DNA of 64,000 nucleotides from a virus: positions 1 through 64,000 of the IMG/VR virus record IMGVR_UViG_3300036832_001373; one strand, 5' to 3'. Below the pieces are notes generated by a model. That model made no database searches. It saw nothing but the letters and a program-made list of their open reading frames with translations, and was not told the DNA's origin. This document shows positions 31,224 through 39,242 of this stretch, piece after piece. A program made the translations under genes and the position numbers. Every line of letters begins with the position of its first letter. Position 1 is the stretch's first letter.

Positions 31224-31807
31224 GTGAAGTACGGAAGCTAGAGGAACGAACCCATAAAAGATCAAATGTACCTCTTCAAGGAGAAGTTTACGTAAAAGGA
31301 TACAATGTATACAAAGTTGCAGCATTCAACCAGGATGAGGATACTGTGTTGTTTGCTACAACCAACGATGTGATCCAGAGTTTTGGCCAGATACCTAGAT
31401 TGGAGGTTAGAAGGAGAGGTTTTTATCTTTGTCCAGTTCAACTACAGGAACCAGCTGTTCAGGTTTTCGAGTTAGATGAACAATTTACTAATTCAAGTTT
31501 TAACAAGCTACATAAATATAGACTTGACAATCATAAGCTTTTTTCCAAACTTGGATTAGACTATATAATGTTAGATATAGCTCAGAATACGACTAGAGTA
31601 TATACACCTCCTAAAATTCAAATTGAACAATTTCCAGAACTAAAAAATAAAGAATTTAACGTACTTATTCCTTTTTATTGTCTAACTAAGAAAGAGTTCA
31701 AGAATCGACTTTTTGGAATGCTACATTCAAAAGCGAAAGACTATTACAACGAGGGTATGAAACATTCACGTTGGCCACTTTTCTATGTACCACCAAGGTT
31801 CATGTAA
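31220..31807 (+). CDS. Hypothetical protein
   Basis: 195 residues, beta-rich first half (GEVYVKGYNVYKVAAFNQDE) and aromatic C-terminal half (ending FYVPPRFM). Lies between the two topoisomerase subunit genes. No family recognised. Confidence 0.65.
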   Translation: MSEVRKLEERTHKRSNVPLQGEVYVKGYNVYKVAAFNQDEDTVLFATTNDVIQSFGQIPRLEVRRRGFYLCPVQLQEPAVQVFELDEQFTNSSFNKLHKYRLDNHKLFSKLGLDYIMLDIAQNTTRVYTPPKIQIEQFPELKNKEFNVLIPFYCLTKKEFKNRLFGMLHSKAKDYYNEGMKHSRWPLFYVPPRFM

Positions 31808-31819
31808 GCAAACTAGTTT

Positions 31820-31846
31820 AGGGAAACTAGGCGGTGGGACGTTAAC
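31820..31846 (+). promoter_or_regulatory. Bipartite intergenic motif P7
   Basis: AGGGAAACTAG, 8 nt, ACGTTAAC; consensus copy, 17 nt before ATG 31864 of the topoisomerase medium subunit. Confidence 0.7.
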
Positions 31847-31863
31847 CTTTAGAGGTGAGATAT

Positions 31864-33177
31864 ATGTCTGACTTAGACGCCTACGAACATGTAGCAGATT
31901 GCTATTCTGAGTACGCTAAACATGTTAATGGTCATAGGTCAATTCCTAGTAGTCGCGATGGAATGAAACTCGTCCAGCGTAGGTTATTATCTACATTTCT
32001 ATTGAAAGAAAATTCCTCAGGAGAGATCGCCTCATCGTCGATTATTGGTTCTACAATAAAATTTTATCACCCTCACGGAGAGTCATCCATATATAGTGCT
32101 ATGGTAAAAATGATTACTGACCATCAACCTGTTATCGATGGACACGGAAATTTTGGTTCGAGATTGTTTGCTATGACGCTTGGGCCAGCAGCACCTAGAT
32201 ATACCAAGGCAAAGTTAAATGAACTTGGAAAACGTTATGGAGACCTAATCAGATTTACAGAGTATTATACCAACGAAAACGAAGAGGAAGAGCCTTTATT
32301 TGTTCCAACGTATCTTCCATACGCTTTATTAAACGGTGCTTTAGGTATAGGAATTGGTTGTGCTACTAACGTTCCTTCGTTTGAACTAGAAGACATTAAA
32401 AAAGCAGTTAAAGAGTTACTTGGAGGAACTAGAGTTGAGAATGTTACTCCTATGAAACCTTCCTCTCCAGGAGGCGGAAAGATAGAAATAGACGAGAAAA
32501 ACCTTAGATCGTTAAATTTTGAAGGAAGAGGAATGGGGTACTCTTGTGCAGATGTTAGTTGGTTTCACGATCCAATCTCACAGCAAAATGCTTTGAAGAT
32601 ATCAAATGTTCCAAACTACGTTAACTTACAAAAGTTAACTGTTATTCTTAAGTCCGAGATAACCGATGGATTGATTTTCATACGAGATGAATCACAAGAC
32701 AACATATGTGTAGTAGTTGGAAGAAATAAATATGTTAAGAGGATAAGCGACAATGAACTGGAGAAAAAAGTTAGATGGGTTTCTAGGAGACGTATATCTT
32801 GGAATTGCACTTTTAGTCATGAGGGAATAGCACAAACTATGTCACCTATTAAGATACTGGAGACTTCTCTTAATTTTGCAATCGAATGTAACACTAGATG
32901 GATGAAACATGAGAAAGAAAAAGTGGAGGAAGAAATTATCTTTGAGTCGGTCAAACACGAACTTGCTAAACTCCTTTCTGGAGGCGTATCAGATGATAGT
33001 ATCAGAAGGAGGCTTAGCCTTACTGAGGAGCAATTTAGAAATTTTGTTCAACGACCACTCTCCAAGCTTAGGTCAGCCAAAAAGGATACTGAGGAGTTGC
33101 AGAAAAAAGTTGGACGCCTCACGGAGTTCATACGTACTCCGAAGAGAGCTTACCGAGAAAGAATAGGTCTTCTATGA
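31864..33177 (+). CDS. Type II DNA topoisomerase, medium (cleavage) subunit
   Basis: 437 residues, GyrA/ParC/T4 gp52-like. IPSSRDGMKLVQRRLL near the N-terminus, FYHPHGESSIY, QPVIDGHGNFGS, then APRYTKAKL with catalytic Tyr at about 113. PTYLPYALLNGALGIGIGCA follows. The C-terminal beta-pinwheel of GyrA is absent, as in T4 gp52. ATG 31864 is preferred to GTG 31855 because GAGGTGA then serves as SD. Partner of 28750-30552. Confidence 0.9.
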   Translation: MSDLDAYEHVADCYSEYAKHVNGHRSIPSSRDGMKLVQRRLLSTFLLKENSSGEIASSSIIGSTIKFYHPHGESSIYSAMVKMITDHQPVIDGHGNFGSRLFAMTLGPAAPRYTKAKLNELGKRYGDLIRFTEYYTNENEEEEPLFVPTYLPYALLNGALGIGIGCATNVPSFELEDIKKAVKELLGGTRVENVTPMKPSSPGGGKIEIDEKNLRSLNFEGRGMGYSCADVSWFHDPISQQNALKISNVPNYVNLQKLTVILKSEITDGLIFIRDESQDNICVVVGRNKYVKRISDNELEKKVRWVSRRRISWNCTFSHEGIAQTMSPIKILETSLNFAIECNTRWMKHEKEKVEEEIIFESVKHELAKLLSGGVSDDSIRRRLSLTEEQFRNFVQRPLSKLRSAKKDTEELQKKVGRLTEFIRTPKRAYRERIGLL

Positions 33178-33380
33178 AAAAGGATCTTGAAGTAGTTTGG
33201 GTTCCTAGAGACAATATAGTCCAAGACTTGGTAGATCAGTATCTTGGTAGGAAAATTGACTATCTAGCTCTTAACGTAGCCTTCAGAAAAAGAGGTTGGT
33301 CTACTGCAGGACTAAACGAAGTTGTAACTTATATGGAACAACAAAGAAAGTGGGCTGATGAGAAAGAAGTACTCAGTTGA
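33174..33380 (+). CDS. Small protein, unknown
   Basis: 68 residues, helical and Trp-containing (YLALNVAFRKRGWSTAGLNE). Overlaps both neighbours (4 nt upstream, 23 nt downstream). Function unknown. Confidence 0.6.
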   Translation: MKKDLEVVWVPRDNIVQDLVDQYLGRKIDYLALNVAFRKRGWSTAGLNEVVTYMEQQRKWADEKEVLS

Positions 33381-33783
33381 TCTTAAAGATATACTAAACA
33401 GATTTGAAGGTTTTGAAGAAAGTTTAGGTCCCGCTGAGATGCAAGTTATGCATGACGCAGATTTGTTGCTTAAGGGTACTATACCTTCCGATGAGACGGG
33501 TAGGCTAGCTTACCTTTCCAGAAGTGCTCAAGTTCTCTCATCCTTGAATAATCTTTTATCTAGAATTTCTTTTGTTCATAGTCAATACACTATAGAGAAA
33601 AATGTTCACTGGGGTCGTTTGATTAATGAAGAAGGATATGAAGGAAGAGACAAATGGGTAACAGCATTGTCTCAAGATACTCAATTAGCTGACATGGAAA
33701 AAGTAACTACTGCACTGGCTGCAGCCAAGGATCACGTCAACAATTTACAGTGGATAATAAAAACCATATGTGGGAGATTATAA
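33358..33783 (+). CDS. Helical protein, unknown
   Basis: 141 residues, helical throughout (AQVLSSLNNLLSRISFVHSQ, TTALAAAKDHVNNLQWIIK). Might be a small structural or recombination accessory; the pattern is not diagnostic. Precedes motif P8. Confidence 0.6.
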   Translation: MRKKYSVDLKDILNRFEGFEESLGPAEMQVMHDADLLLKGTIPSDETGRLAYLSRSAQVLSSLNNLLSRISFVHSQYTIEKNVHWGRLINEEGYEGRDKWVTALSQDTQLADMEKVTTALAAAKDHVNNLQWIIKTICGRL

Positions 33784-33795
33784 GGCAATCTATTT

Positions 33796-33822
33796 AGGGG
33801 AACTATGCCCTGTAACGTTAAC
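33796..33822 (+). promoter_or_regulatory. Bipartite intergenic motif P8
   Basis: AGGGGAACTAT, 8 nt, ACGTTAAC; 44 nt before ATG 33867. GGG and CCC flank the middle. Confidence 0.65.
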
Positions 33823-33828
33823 CTTTGG

Positions 33829-33844
33829 TAGACTTCCTGTAAGA
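33829..33844 (+). repeat. Third copy of TAGACTTnCTGTAAGA
   Basis: TAGACTTCCTGTAAGA matches the two tandem copies at 14913-14945 at 15 of 16 positions. It lies 6 nt after motif P8 and 22 nt before ATG 33867. Confidence 0.65.
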
Positions 33845-33866
33845 CTGCGGTAGAAGGAGTTAAAGG

Positions 33867-34649
33867 ATGACGAAGGAGACCAAGTTAAATAGTAATGAAA
33901 GGGTAGCTCTAGCAGCTATTCTTGCTAGAACTAATCTAGGAAAAGATCCTCCAAGTCATGAGGAAGTACAAAAACTCCTAGAAGTAAAAAATCTAACTAT
34001 CGAAAATGCAGTCTCGAATGTCTTTCACGATCTGATAAAATCGGACGAGCATTTTGAGACCTTCGTTGAAGAGGGAAAGTCTTTTCTAGGGCAGATTATC
34101 AAGAAATCTCACGATATCCTAGAGAAAGAAAACCCAAAGGAGTACTCACTGCTATTTAGTAAAATATCCAGTGAGGCAGTTAGTGGATCTGTAACCCCAA
34201 AGAAGGAGGAGACTAAAATGGACTCTAAGACAGAATCAAGTTCAAAAGATGTCGAGGAACTCAGGAGTGAGCTTGGACTTGGCGAAAAGAAAAAGCGCAA
34301 GTTGAGCACAGTCTATCCAGAAGGAAACTCTCGTCAGGAGAGGATCAATTCTATTACCAAAGGTCTCAAGGAGCATGCTCAGGCAAACTTGGACAAAGGA
34401 GAGAATTGGGATACCATTCTGAAACTTAACGATGACGAAATAGCTCACCTCATTGGGACTGGTCGTACTATCGGTTCAGCTATAGCTGGAATCAAAGTAA
34501 AGCTCCAGACAATGGACGTGAAAACTATTCAGACTGAAACAGCAGCGAAACTTGCTGAGAGGCAAAATGTTCAGGCTCTCACTCCTGAGCAAAAGGAACC
34601 TGCTCCGAAGGGAGAAGGTGACAAGAATCGTCCTGAATTTCTTAATTGA
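33867..34649 (+). CDS. Two-domain protein; C-terminal paralogous domain (copy C)
   Basis: 260 residues. Residues 1-115 are a helical domain not seen elsewhere. A Ser/Glu/Lys linker leads to residues 160-215 (LKEHAQANLDKGENWDTILK, then DEIAHLIGTGRTIGSAIAGI), which match copies A and B. An in-frame ATG at 34218 with GGAGGAG upstream could yield the C-terminal 143 residues alone. A GC island follows, as for the other copies. Function unknown. Confidence 0.7.
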   Translation: MTKETKLNSNERVALAAILARTNLGKDPPSHEEVQKLLEVKNLTIENAVSNVFHDLIKSDEHFETFVEEGKSFLGQIIKKSHDILEKENPKEYSLLFSKISSEAVSGSVTPKKEETKMDSKTESSSKDVEELRSELGLGEKKKRKLSTVYPEGNSRQERINSITKGLKEHAQANLDKGENWDTILKLNDDEIAHLIGTGRTIGSAIAGIKVKLQTMDVKTIQTETAAKLAERQNVQALTPEQKEPAPKGEGDKNRPEFLN

Positions 34650-34659
34650 ACCATGACGG

Positions 34660-34835
34660 TTCGTTCTGTCCCGCGCAAAACGCGGGACAGATCAAAGTTG
34701 TCCCGCGGCAAAAAGCCGCGCCAAAGAACGTTCTTTTTACGTCTTTTCAGCTCTTTTTAGGCCTTTTGCCCCAAAAAGGGCGTCTTTTTTTGCGAAAAGA
34801 GGGCGCGGGGCGGCGCACACCCGGTGCCAAAGGGA
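34660..34835. other. GC-rich inverted-repeat island
   Basis: Hairpin CTGTCCCGCG / CGCGGGACAG (34666-34690) and hairpin CGCGGC / GCCGCG (34704-34720) are followed by T runs. Then comes GCCCCAAAAAGGGCG with the 15-mer GGCGTCTTTTTTTGC (34779-34793) also at 18978, and a GGGCGCGGGGCGGCG block. It parallels the 4690 island in order. Confidence 0.8.
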
Positions 34836-34866
34836 CACTTGAATTGCAAAGGGACGGAGACCGAAA

Positions 34867-35544
34867 ATGGAGAAGTTTCTGGACAAACCTATAAACCCTA
34901 TACCTCTTTCCGAAGACGATGAAAGGGAGACCTTTCCTCTAGCAAGAGCATATGTTCCAAGAGATCCTACTAAAAGATATGTCTCGATATGGCAAGAGGA
35001 ATTGGAGCATGAGCTCCTTATTCCTGACGCTCCCTGGCTAGCTCCAAAACCTTACTTTGTTGCCAAGCAAAGAGCGACAAGCTATTACCGACAATTCACA
35101 AGAAGGGAAATGTGGTTAAGCGACGACAACGAAGTGGTCGAGTGGCAAGAGGTTAAGCCAGACGCTTTTCTCTTGGGAGAAAGTAACTTTCTGGACGCGA
35201 ACCTCAGTCCTGAGAGTCGGGTTTTGTTCAACGATTTGGTCAGGCAGTTGCTCTTTAACTTCGTAAAAGAGTTTGAAGAGGAACACAAGGCGGTCCAGCG
35301 TGGTCTTGCTTTGAAGTTTGTCTCAAGGTTGGTAAGAATGAGCCGTTTGGATGAGATCCTAGACGAAGATCTTAAAGCTAGAATTCAAGAAAGTCTCGGA
35401 GACGCCAACCCTTTGAAATTTAAAGACCTAGCCACGTTGGCTGGATTCAAGTCCAGGGACGGAGGCCGCTACTCGAACGATATAGGTTGGCAGTTCCAAA
35501 GAATATCCGAGGAATTAAGAGTCTTTACAAAAACCATGGTTTAA
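34867..35544 (+). CDS. Hypothetical protein
   Basis: 225 residues. Begins MEKFLDKPINPIPLSEDDE; the centre is charged and aromatic (SYYRQFTRREMWLSDD), and the C-terminal half is helical (LNFV-type repeats, LVRMSRLDEILDEDL). ATG 34867 is part of GAAAATGGAGA. Its G+C looks slightly higher than that of its neighbours. No family recognised. Confidence 0.65.
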   Translation: MEKFLDKPINPIPLSEDDERETFPLARAYVPRDPTKRYVSIWQEELEHELLIPDAPWLAPKPYFVAKQRATSYYRQFTRREMWLSDDNEVVEWQEVKPDAFLLGESNFLDANLSPESRVLFNDLVRQLLFNFVKEFEEEHKAVQRGLALKFVSRLVRMSRLDEILDEDLKARIQESLGDANPLKFKDLATLAGFKSRDGGRYSNDIGWQFQRISEELRVFTKTMV

Positions 35545-35614
35545 TTTAGAGACTAGAGTGTAACAATGAAAAGACTATGATCTAATAGAGGAAGGCAACC
35601 TCTTTGGGGAGAGT

Positions 35615-35776
35615 ATGGCTAACACAGATAAGTTTGAAAGGATCAAGAAATCAAACGATGAAGGGTTGGAATGGTACGTGGTTAAGAAAAACGGTATAGA
35701 AATGTACCATTGCCAAACTATAGCTCAAGCAGACTCGTGGATTGCTTTGAGCAAGAATAGATCCAAGGAAGGATAG
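35615..35776 (+). CDS. Small protein, unknown
   Basis: 53 residues (MANTDKFERIKKSNDEG start, ALSKNRSKEG end) with GGGGAGAG upstream. Fills most of a 283-bp gap. Function unknown. Confidence 0.6.
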   Translation: MANTDKFERIKKSNDEGLEWYVVKKNGIEMYHCQTIAQADSWIALSKNRSKEG

Positions 35777-35827
35777 GATAGTTGATATGTATCAAAAGGG
35801 AAGTAAACCAGCAGAGGAGAGACTAAA

Positions 35828-36787
35828 ATGTTAAGTCCAGAAGTGTTGACTCGAGATCAGCTTATGGAAAAAGCTGCTGCTCGTGATAGAGATTTTAGGT
35901 CGATGAGTCTTAACTCGGTAAGAATCCAAGACTCTTCTAGAGGAAGAGGTATCGTCTTAAACGAAGAAACTATAGCGATTGACGATGGATTTAAGGAAGT
36001 GGTAGAGATGCTAGGAGCCCCGGTGGGTTTTGTTAAGAAAACCCATTTAGGCTTAGCCGACCAAATCGTGAAAAGACTTATAGAGGATGTTCCAGACAAG
36101 GAGATTCTCCTTCGTGGAGGAAGAATTCTAGGTCACCGTCAAAAAGGAGGAGGTCACGTTCCAGCAGTAGAAGTTTGTGAGAAAGTTCTAAGAACAGTTC
36201 CAGATATCGAAAAGGTTATGTTCTTCGATCTAGGGAAAAGTTTTGACGCACAGGTTCTGTGTCATAGTCTGGAGGTCAAGCCAAAAGTCAACGACATAGT
36301 TCGTGGAGGAGTTAGACTGTTATACTCTGAGTATATGCTTAGAGAGCCAGAGATCTCCACATTTAGCGAACGATTGGTTTGTTTGAACGGTATGACTCAC
36401 CGAGAAAATCGTGTGACTTTCAAGTTTGAGACTCACCAAAAGTTCATGGACGAACTAGAGTCCTCAGTCAACTTTTGCCTAAGTTACTTTAATACCTCGG
36501 TAGGAGAGAACCTCAAGAAAGCTGTGGAGATGAAGGCTCCAGGGGATCAGATTATACGTCAAGCGTTCTCTAGAAACCGTATAAACCCTCGGTACTATGA
36601 TGATGTACTTCTGGCTCATGCTTCCGAAAACGACGGAAGTGCTTATGGTGTTCTTCAAGCTTTCACCAGAGCAGCCAACGCACAAGACAACTATGAGAGA
36701 CGTTCTAAGCTCCAAGAGGTTGGAGGAATTGAATTGCTTGAGGTAGCTAGAGCACACTGTCCCACATGTTACTCCGCATTAAATTAG
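35828..36787 (+). CDS. DUF932-like phage protein (tentative)
   Basis: 319 residues. The C-terminal part (GSAYGVLQAFTRAANAQDNY, then RRSKLQEVGG) and the mid-region (NGMTHRENRVTFKFETHQKF) resemble the DUF932 phage/plasmid family of unknown role. It ends with CPTCYSALN. GAGGAGAGACTAAA precedes the ATG. Identification is from general pattern only. Confidence 0.5.
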   Translation: MLSPEVLTRDQLMEKAAARDRDFRSMSLNSVRIQDSSRGRGIVLNEETIAIDDGFKEVVEMLGAPVGFVKKTHLGLADQIVKRLIEDVPDKEILLRGGRILGHRQKGGGHVPAVEVCEKVLRTVPDIEKVMFFDLGKSFDAQVLCHSLEVKPKVNDIVRGGVRLLYSEYMLREPEISTFSERLVCLNGMTHRENRVTFKFETHQKFMDELESSVNFCLSYFNTSVGENLKKAVEMKAPGDQIIRQAFSRNRINPRYYDDVLLAHASENDGSAYGVLQAFTRAANAQDNYERRSKLQEVGGIELLEVARAHCPTCYSALN

Positions 36788-36800
36788 GTATGGAGGAGCA

Positions 36801-37451
36801 ATGTACTCAGGACATCCTTACTATGGTTACTTTGCTAACATGATAAAGAGAGGTAATAGGTTAGGACGTGACTTCTCTCTAGGAGAAGAGGACTTTAATA
36901 AGTGGCTAGGGATTATAGGACTCATCCCTGAAGATATGTCACGACCATCGGTCGGAAGAGTAGATCATTCCAAAGGGTACGTTTTCGACCAAGAGAAAGG
37001 TAGGTGGAACTTTAGATGGCAAGAACTTAGTGATAATCACAGCGAAGGAGGAACTAGAGGAGCCTTTACAGCGTTTTCATCCGAACAGAGAACAGCATAC
37101 GGGAAACTTGGAGGTAAACGTGCTGCAGAGTTAGGAAGATCCGGATTTCAGAATTTCACTCCTGAACAACGATCAGAGTATGGTAGAGAGTCTTGGAAAG
37201 ATAAAACTAAAGAAGAAATTATGGAGAGAACACGGTTCTTTAGATCGGAGGAACACAAACAGTGCGTGGATAGGTGGAACTCTGATCCAACGAATCCATC
37301 GAAGACAGAAGTGCTACAAGCAGCTTCGGCTGCTAGCTTAAATCATGTCTCAAAGAGGATCTACGTTTGCAGAGTATGTGGAAAAGAATGCTCAAGTCCC
37401 TTGGGTAAGTACAATCATAAGAAGATTCATCCAAGTGGATTTGATGAGTAA
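36801..37451 (+). CDS. HNH-type homing endonuclease with zinc finger
   Basis: 216 residues. The first 80 residues (YYGYFANMIKRGNRLG, then DMSRPSVGRVDHSKGYVFD, then WNFRWQELSDNHSEGG) match the HNH homing-endonuclease core in which the central acidic-His pair lies in the RxDHxxGY segment. Two EQR-type repeats (FSSEQRTAYGKLGGKRAAE, TPEQRSEYGRES) follow, and then LNHVSKRIYVCRVCGKEC as a C-terminal finger, the same tail module as in the GIY-YIG genes. Inserted after 35828-36787 and before a hairpin-rich gap. Confidence 0.7.
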   Translation: MYSGHPYYGYFANMIKRGNRLGRDFSLGEEDFNKWLGIIGLIPEDMSRPSVGRVDHSKGYVFDQEKGRWNFRWQELSDNHSEGGTRGAFTAFSSEQRTAYGKLGGKRAAELGRSGFQNFTPEQRSEYGRESWKDKTKEEIMERTRFFRSEEHKQCVDRWNSDPTNPSKTEVLQAASAASLNHVSKRIYVCRVCGKECSSPLGKYNHKKIHPSGFDE

Positions 37452-37459
37452 GAACTGAT

Positions 37460-37860
37460 TGAGTTAGTCTAGCATCTGCCACCCAAACCGCAAATGCTAG
37501 ACTGGGGGAGTGAGTGGTTTATCTCCATTTTCCGCTCACTCCTCCGACCATAGCCCAGCATGCAGGTGGCTTATAATAACAGCGTGCAGTCTGGTAGGAG
37601 ACGGGTTTTGCTATGTTCCCGGACTTTCTCTGGATGCGACACCTGAATTGTGGAGTCCCGATGGTCGGGCAACTCTGTGGACGTGGTGGATCCTGTCCAG
37701 ATTCTTCGGACCAGACAATTTATTAGGAAATTTAGTTTCTGTTCCCTGACGTGGTCAAGCTCGGCTACCAGACTTAATAGCCAGGCTCTCTAGACCCGGC
37801 CACGAGCAGGCGGGACGACTCTGGGTTGTTCTCCTATCTCTCCGAGTCGTCCCGAGATCT
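37460..37860 (+). ncRNA. Hairpin-rich intergenic region, RNA candidate
   Basis: A 431-bp gene-free gap (37452-37882), richer in G+C than its surroundings. Perfect stems: AGTCTAGCAT (37466-37475) with ATGCTAGACT (37494-37503); GGAGTGAG (37507-37514) with CTCACTCC (37535-37542); CGGGACGACTC (37811-37821) with GAGTCGTCCCG (37844-37854). Weaker CCCGA / TCGGG and GTCC / GGAC hairpins lie between. It could be a structured non-coding RNA or a run of terminators. No known class recognised. Confidence 0.5.
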
Positions 37861-37882
37861 CTTTATCAAAGGAGTTAGAACA

Positions 37883-38164
37883 ATGGAGTCTCTCTTAGGC
37901 TATATGATTAGTTTCGAAACCTGGAAGAAGTATATCAGACTTTCAACGGGTAGTGATGATATGAAATCTAGAGTCATTTCTTTCGTTGTACTACTATTTA
38001 ATAAACCAGAATTTCTTGATTCTCTTAAACTTGGTTTGTCATTCGGTGAGTTTATAGAGACTCTTTCGTATGAAGAACTAATTGACTTTGAGAAAACTAT
38101 TCTACTTGCTCGTAACTTGAATAATGTTCCAATAGTCCAAATTGGAAGTGAAAAGATTAACTAG
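37883..38164 (+). CDS. Hypothetical protein
   Basis: 93 residues from ATG 37883 (AAAGGAGT upstream). Helical (SRVISFVVLLFNKPEF, ETLSYEELIDFEKTILLARN). Function unknown. A longer frame from 37826 lies in the hairpin region and is rejected. Confidence 0.6.
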   Translation: MESLLGYMISFETWKKYIRLSTGSDDMKSRVISFVVLLFNKPEFLDSLKLGLSFGEFIETLSYEELIDFEKTILLARNLNNVPIVQIGSEKIN

Positions 38165-38183
38165 CTAGAAAGGTTGACAAGCT

Positions 38184-38342
38184 ATGACAGCAGCTAACTA
38201 CACAGTTAAAGAAGTAGTGCGTATCGCTAGAAAGTATCTTAGCGAAGACAGTCTTAGAAAGATGGTTGAAGAACTTCTTAGAGTTGAAGGGAATACTTCT
38301 TTCAAGCAAACTATCAAAATGCTACACAGGGAGCTGATGTAA
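38184..38342 (+). CDS. Small helical protein
   Basis: 52 residues (MTAANYTVKEVVRIARKY start, KMLHRELM end). Charged and helical; function unknown. GAAAGGTT lies upstream. Confidence 0.55.
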   Translation: MTAANYTVKEVVRIARKYLSEDSLRKMVEELLRVEGNTSFKQTIKMLHRELM

Positions 38343-38344
38343 AG

Positions 38345-38512
38345 ATGCAGAAGAGGGCTATTATAGGAGCCTGCGATTGTTGCGATGAACCATACGTTGT
38401 ACTTCGCAGAACTATAGCATATGGAATCGAGACTTACGCATGTGCAGTATGTCATGGGCACGACAAGGATGAGTTTGATTGTGATCTCGAAGAACTGGAG
38501 GAAATCGTATGA
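38345..38512 (+). CDS. Small zinc-ribbon protein
   Basis: 55 residues. CDCCDEPY and CAVCHGH provide the Cys pairs of a zinc ribbon; acidic end (DCDLEELEEIV). Starts 2 nt after the previous stop and overlaps the next by 4 nt. Confidence 0.6.
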   Translation: MQKRAIIGACDCCDEPYVVLRRTIAYGIETYACAVCHGHDKDEFDCDLEELEEIV

Positions 38513-38844
38513 GTAGTGATACTGATCACAGTATAGAATGGAAACCATACGATGAAATATGTACAGAGATTTACTTTGACGGAGCAATGGTTGGATTTAT
38601 GATGAAACGTCCAGGTTACTGTGACCGAGGTCGCTGGACAATTGATATCCAGATATATAAAATGTTTAATGGATTTATAGTACCTTTGATTGATGACGCC
38701 GACAAATTTCCTCGGTACTACATGAGAAAAGAAGTAGCTATATCAGAAACAGAAGAGTTTCTTAGATGGAGATTTTCGAAGGAGATGGGTCATGATCAAA
38801 AGACCAGTTTATCCAATCAACCAGAAGTCTTGGTTTCCGATTAG
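38509..38844 (+). CDS. Hypothetical protein
   Basis: 111 residues. Aromatic beta-rich core (MVGFMMKRPGYCDRGRWTID). Start overlaps the preceding stop (ATGA). Function unknown. Confidence 0.6.
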   Translation: MSSDTDHSIEWKPYDEICTEIYFDGAMVGFMMKRPGYCDRGRWTIDIQIYKMFNGFIVPLIDDADKFPRYYMRKEVAISETEEFLRWRFSKEMGHDQKTSLSNQPEVLVSD

Positions 38845-38959
38845 AGTTAAGTATGAAGACGAGGAGAAGGCTTGTATGGTCTCTTCCCCCTACCATCTTA
38901 GAGATGGAGTAGGGTTCAAAGTTCTAGCTGTAAGAGTTGTATCAGAAGATAGGAGCTAA
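38792..38959 (+). CDS. Small beta-rich protein
   Basis: 55 residues (MIKRPVYPINQKSWFPIRV start, VVSEDRS end), overlapping the 3' end of the preceding gene by 53 nt with GGAGATGGG upstream. Function unknown. Confidence 0.55.
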   Translation: MIKRPVYPINQKSWFPIRVKYEDEEKACMVSSPYHLRDGVGFKVLAVRVVSEDRS

Positions 38960-38960
38960 C

Positions 38961-39242
38961 TTGACCGAATCTTGGTATGCTATTCAACATAAAAAGACAG
39001 GTCAATTCTTAGGAATAACTGTTTCAGGAAACGGAGAAGCAGAGTTCTGCAACAGTTACAATTGCTATTTTACTGATTGCGAACCTCCGCATTTATTTGA
39101 GAAAAGAACGTATGCTGAGGAAGCTTTAACTGAAGATACTAAATGGTATAATACCGGATTGTGTTGTCCAGGTTGGAGGGACCCTTTCGATAGAGAAGAC
39201 TACAAAGTAGTTAAGATATCTCTTAAGGAGGAAAAGAGTTGA
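38961..39242 (+). CDS. Hypothetical protein
   Basis: 93 residues from TTG 38961, 5 nt after AGGAG. Contains several Cys (FCNSYNCYFTDCEPP, LCCPGW) and aromatic residues. A longer frame from 38937 would skip this SD. Function unknown. Overlaps the helicase gene by 4 nt. Confidence 0.6.
   Translation: MTESWYAIQHKKTGQFLGITVSGNGEAEFCNSYNCYFTDCEPPHLFEKRTYAEEALTEDTKWYNTGLCCPGWRDPFDREDYKVVKISLKEEKS

Noticed and set aside
37452-37882. HEARO/OMEGA RNA of an IscB system next to the HNH gene
   Set aside because: The HNH gene is of homing type without RuvC or bridge-helix motifs of IscB, so there is no basis for that assignment.
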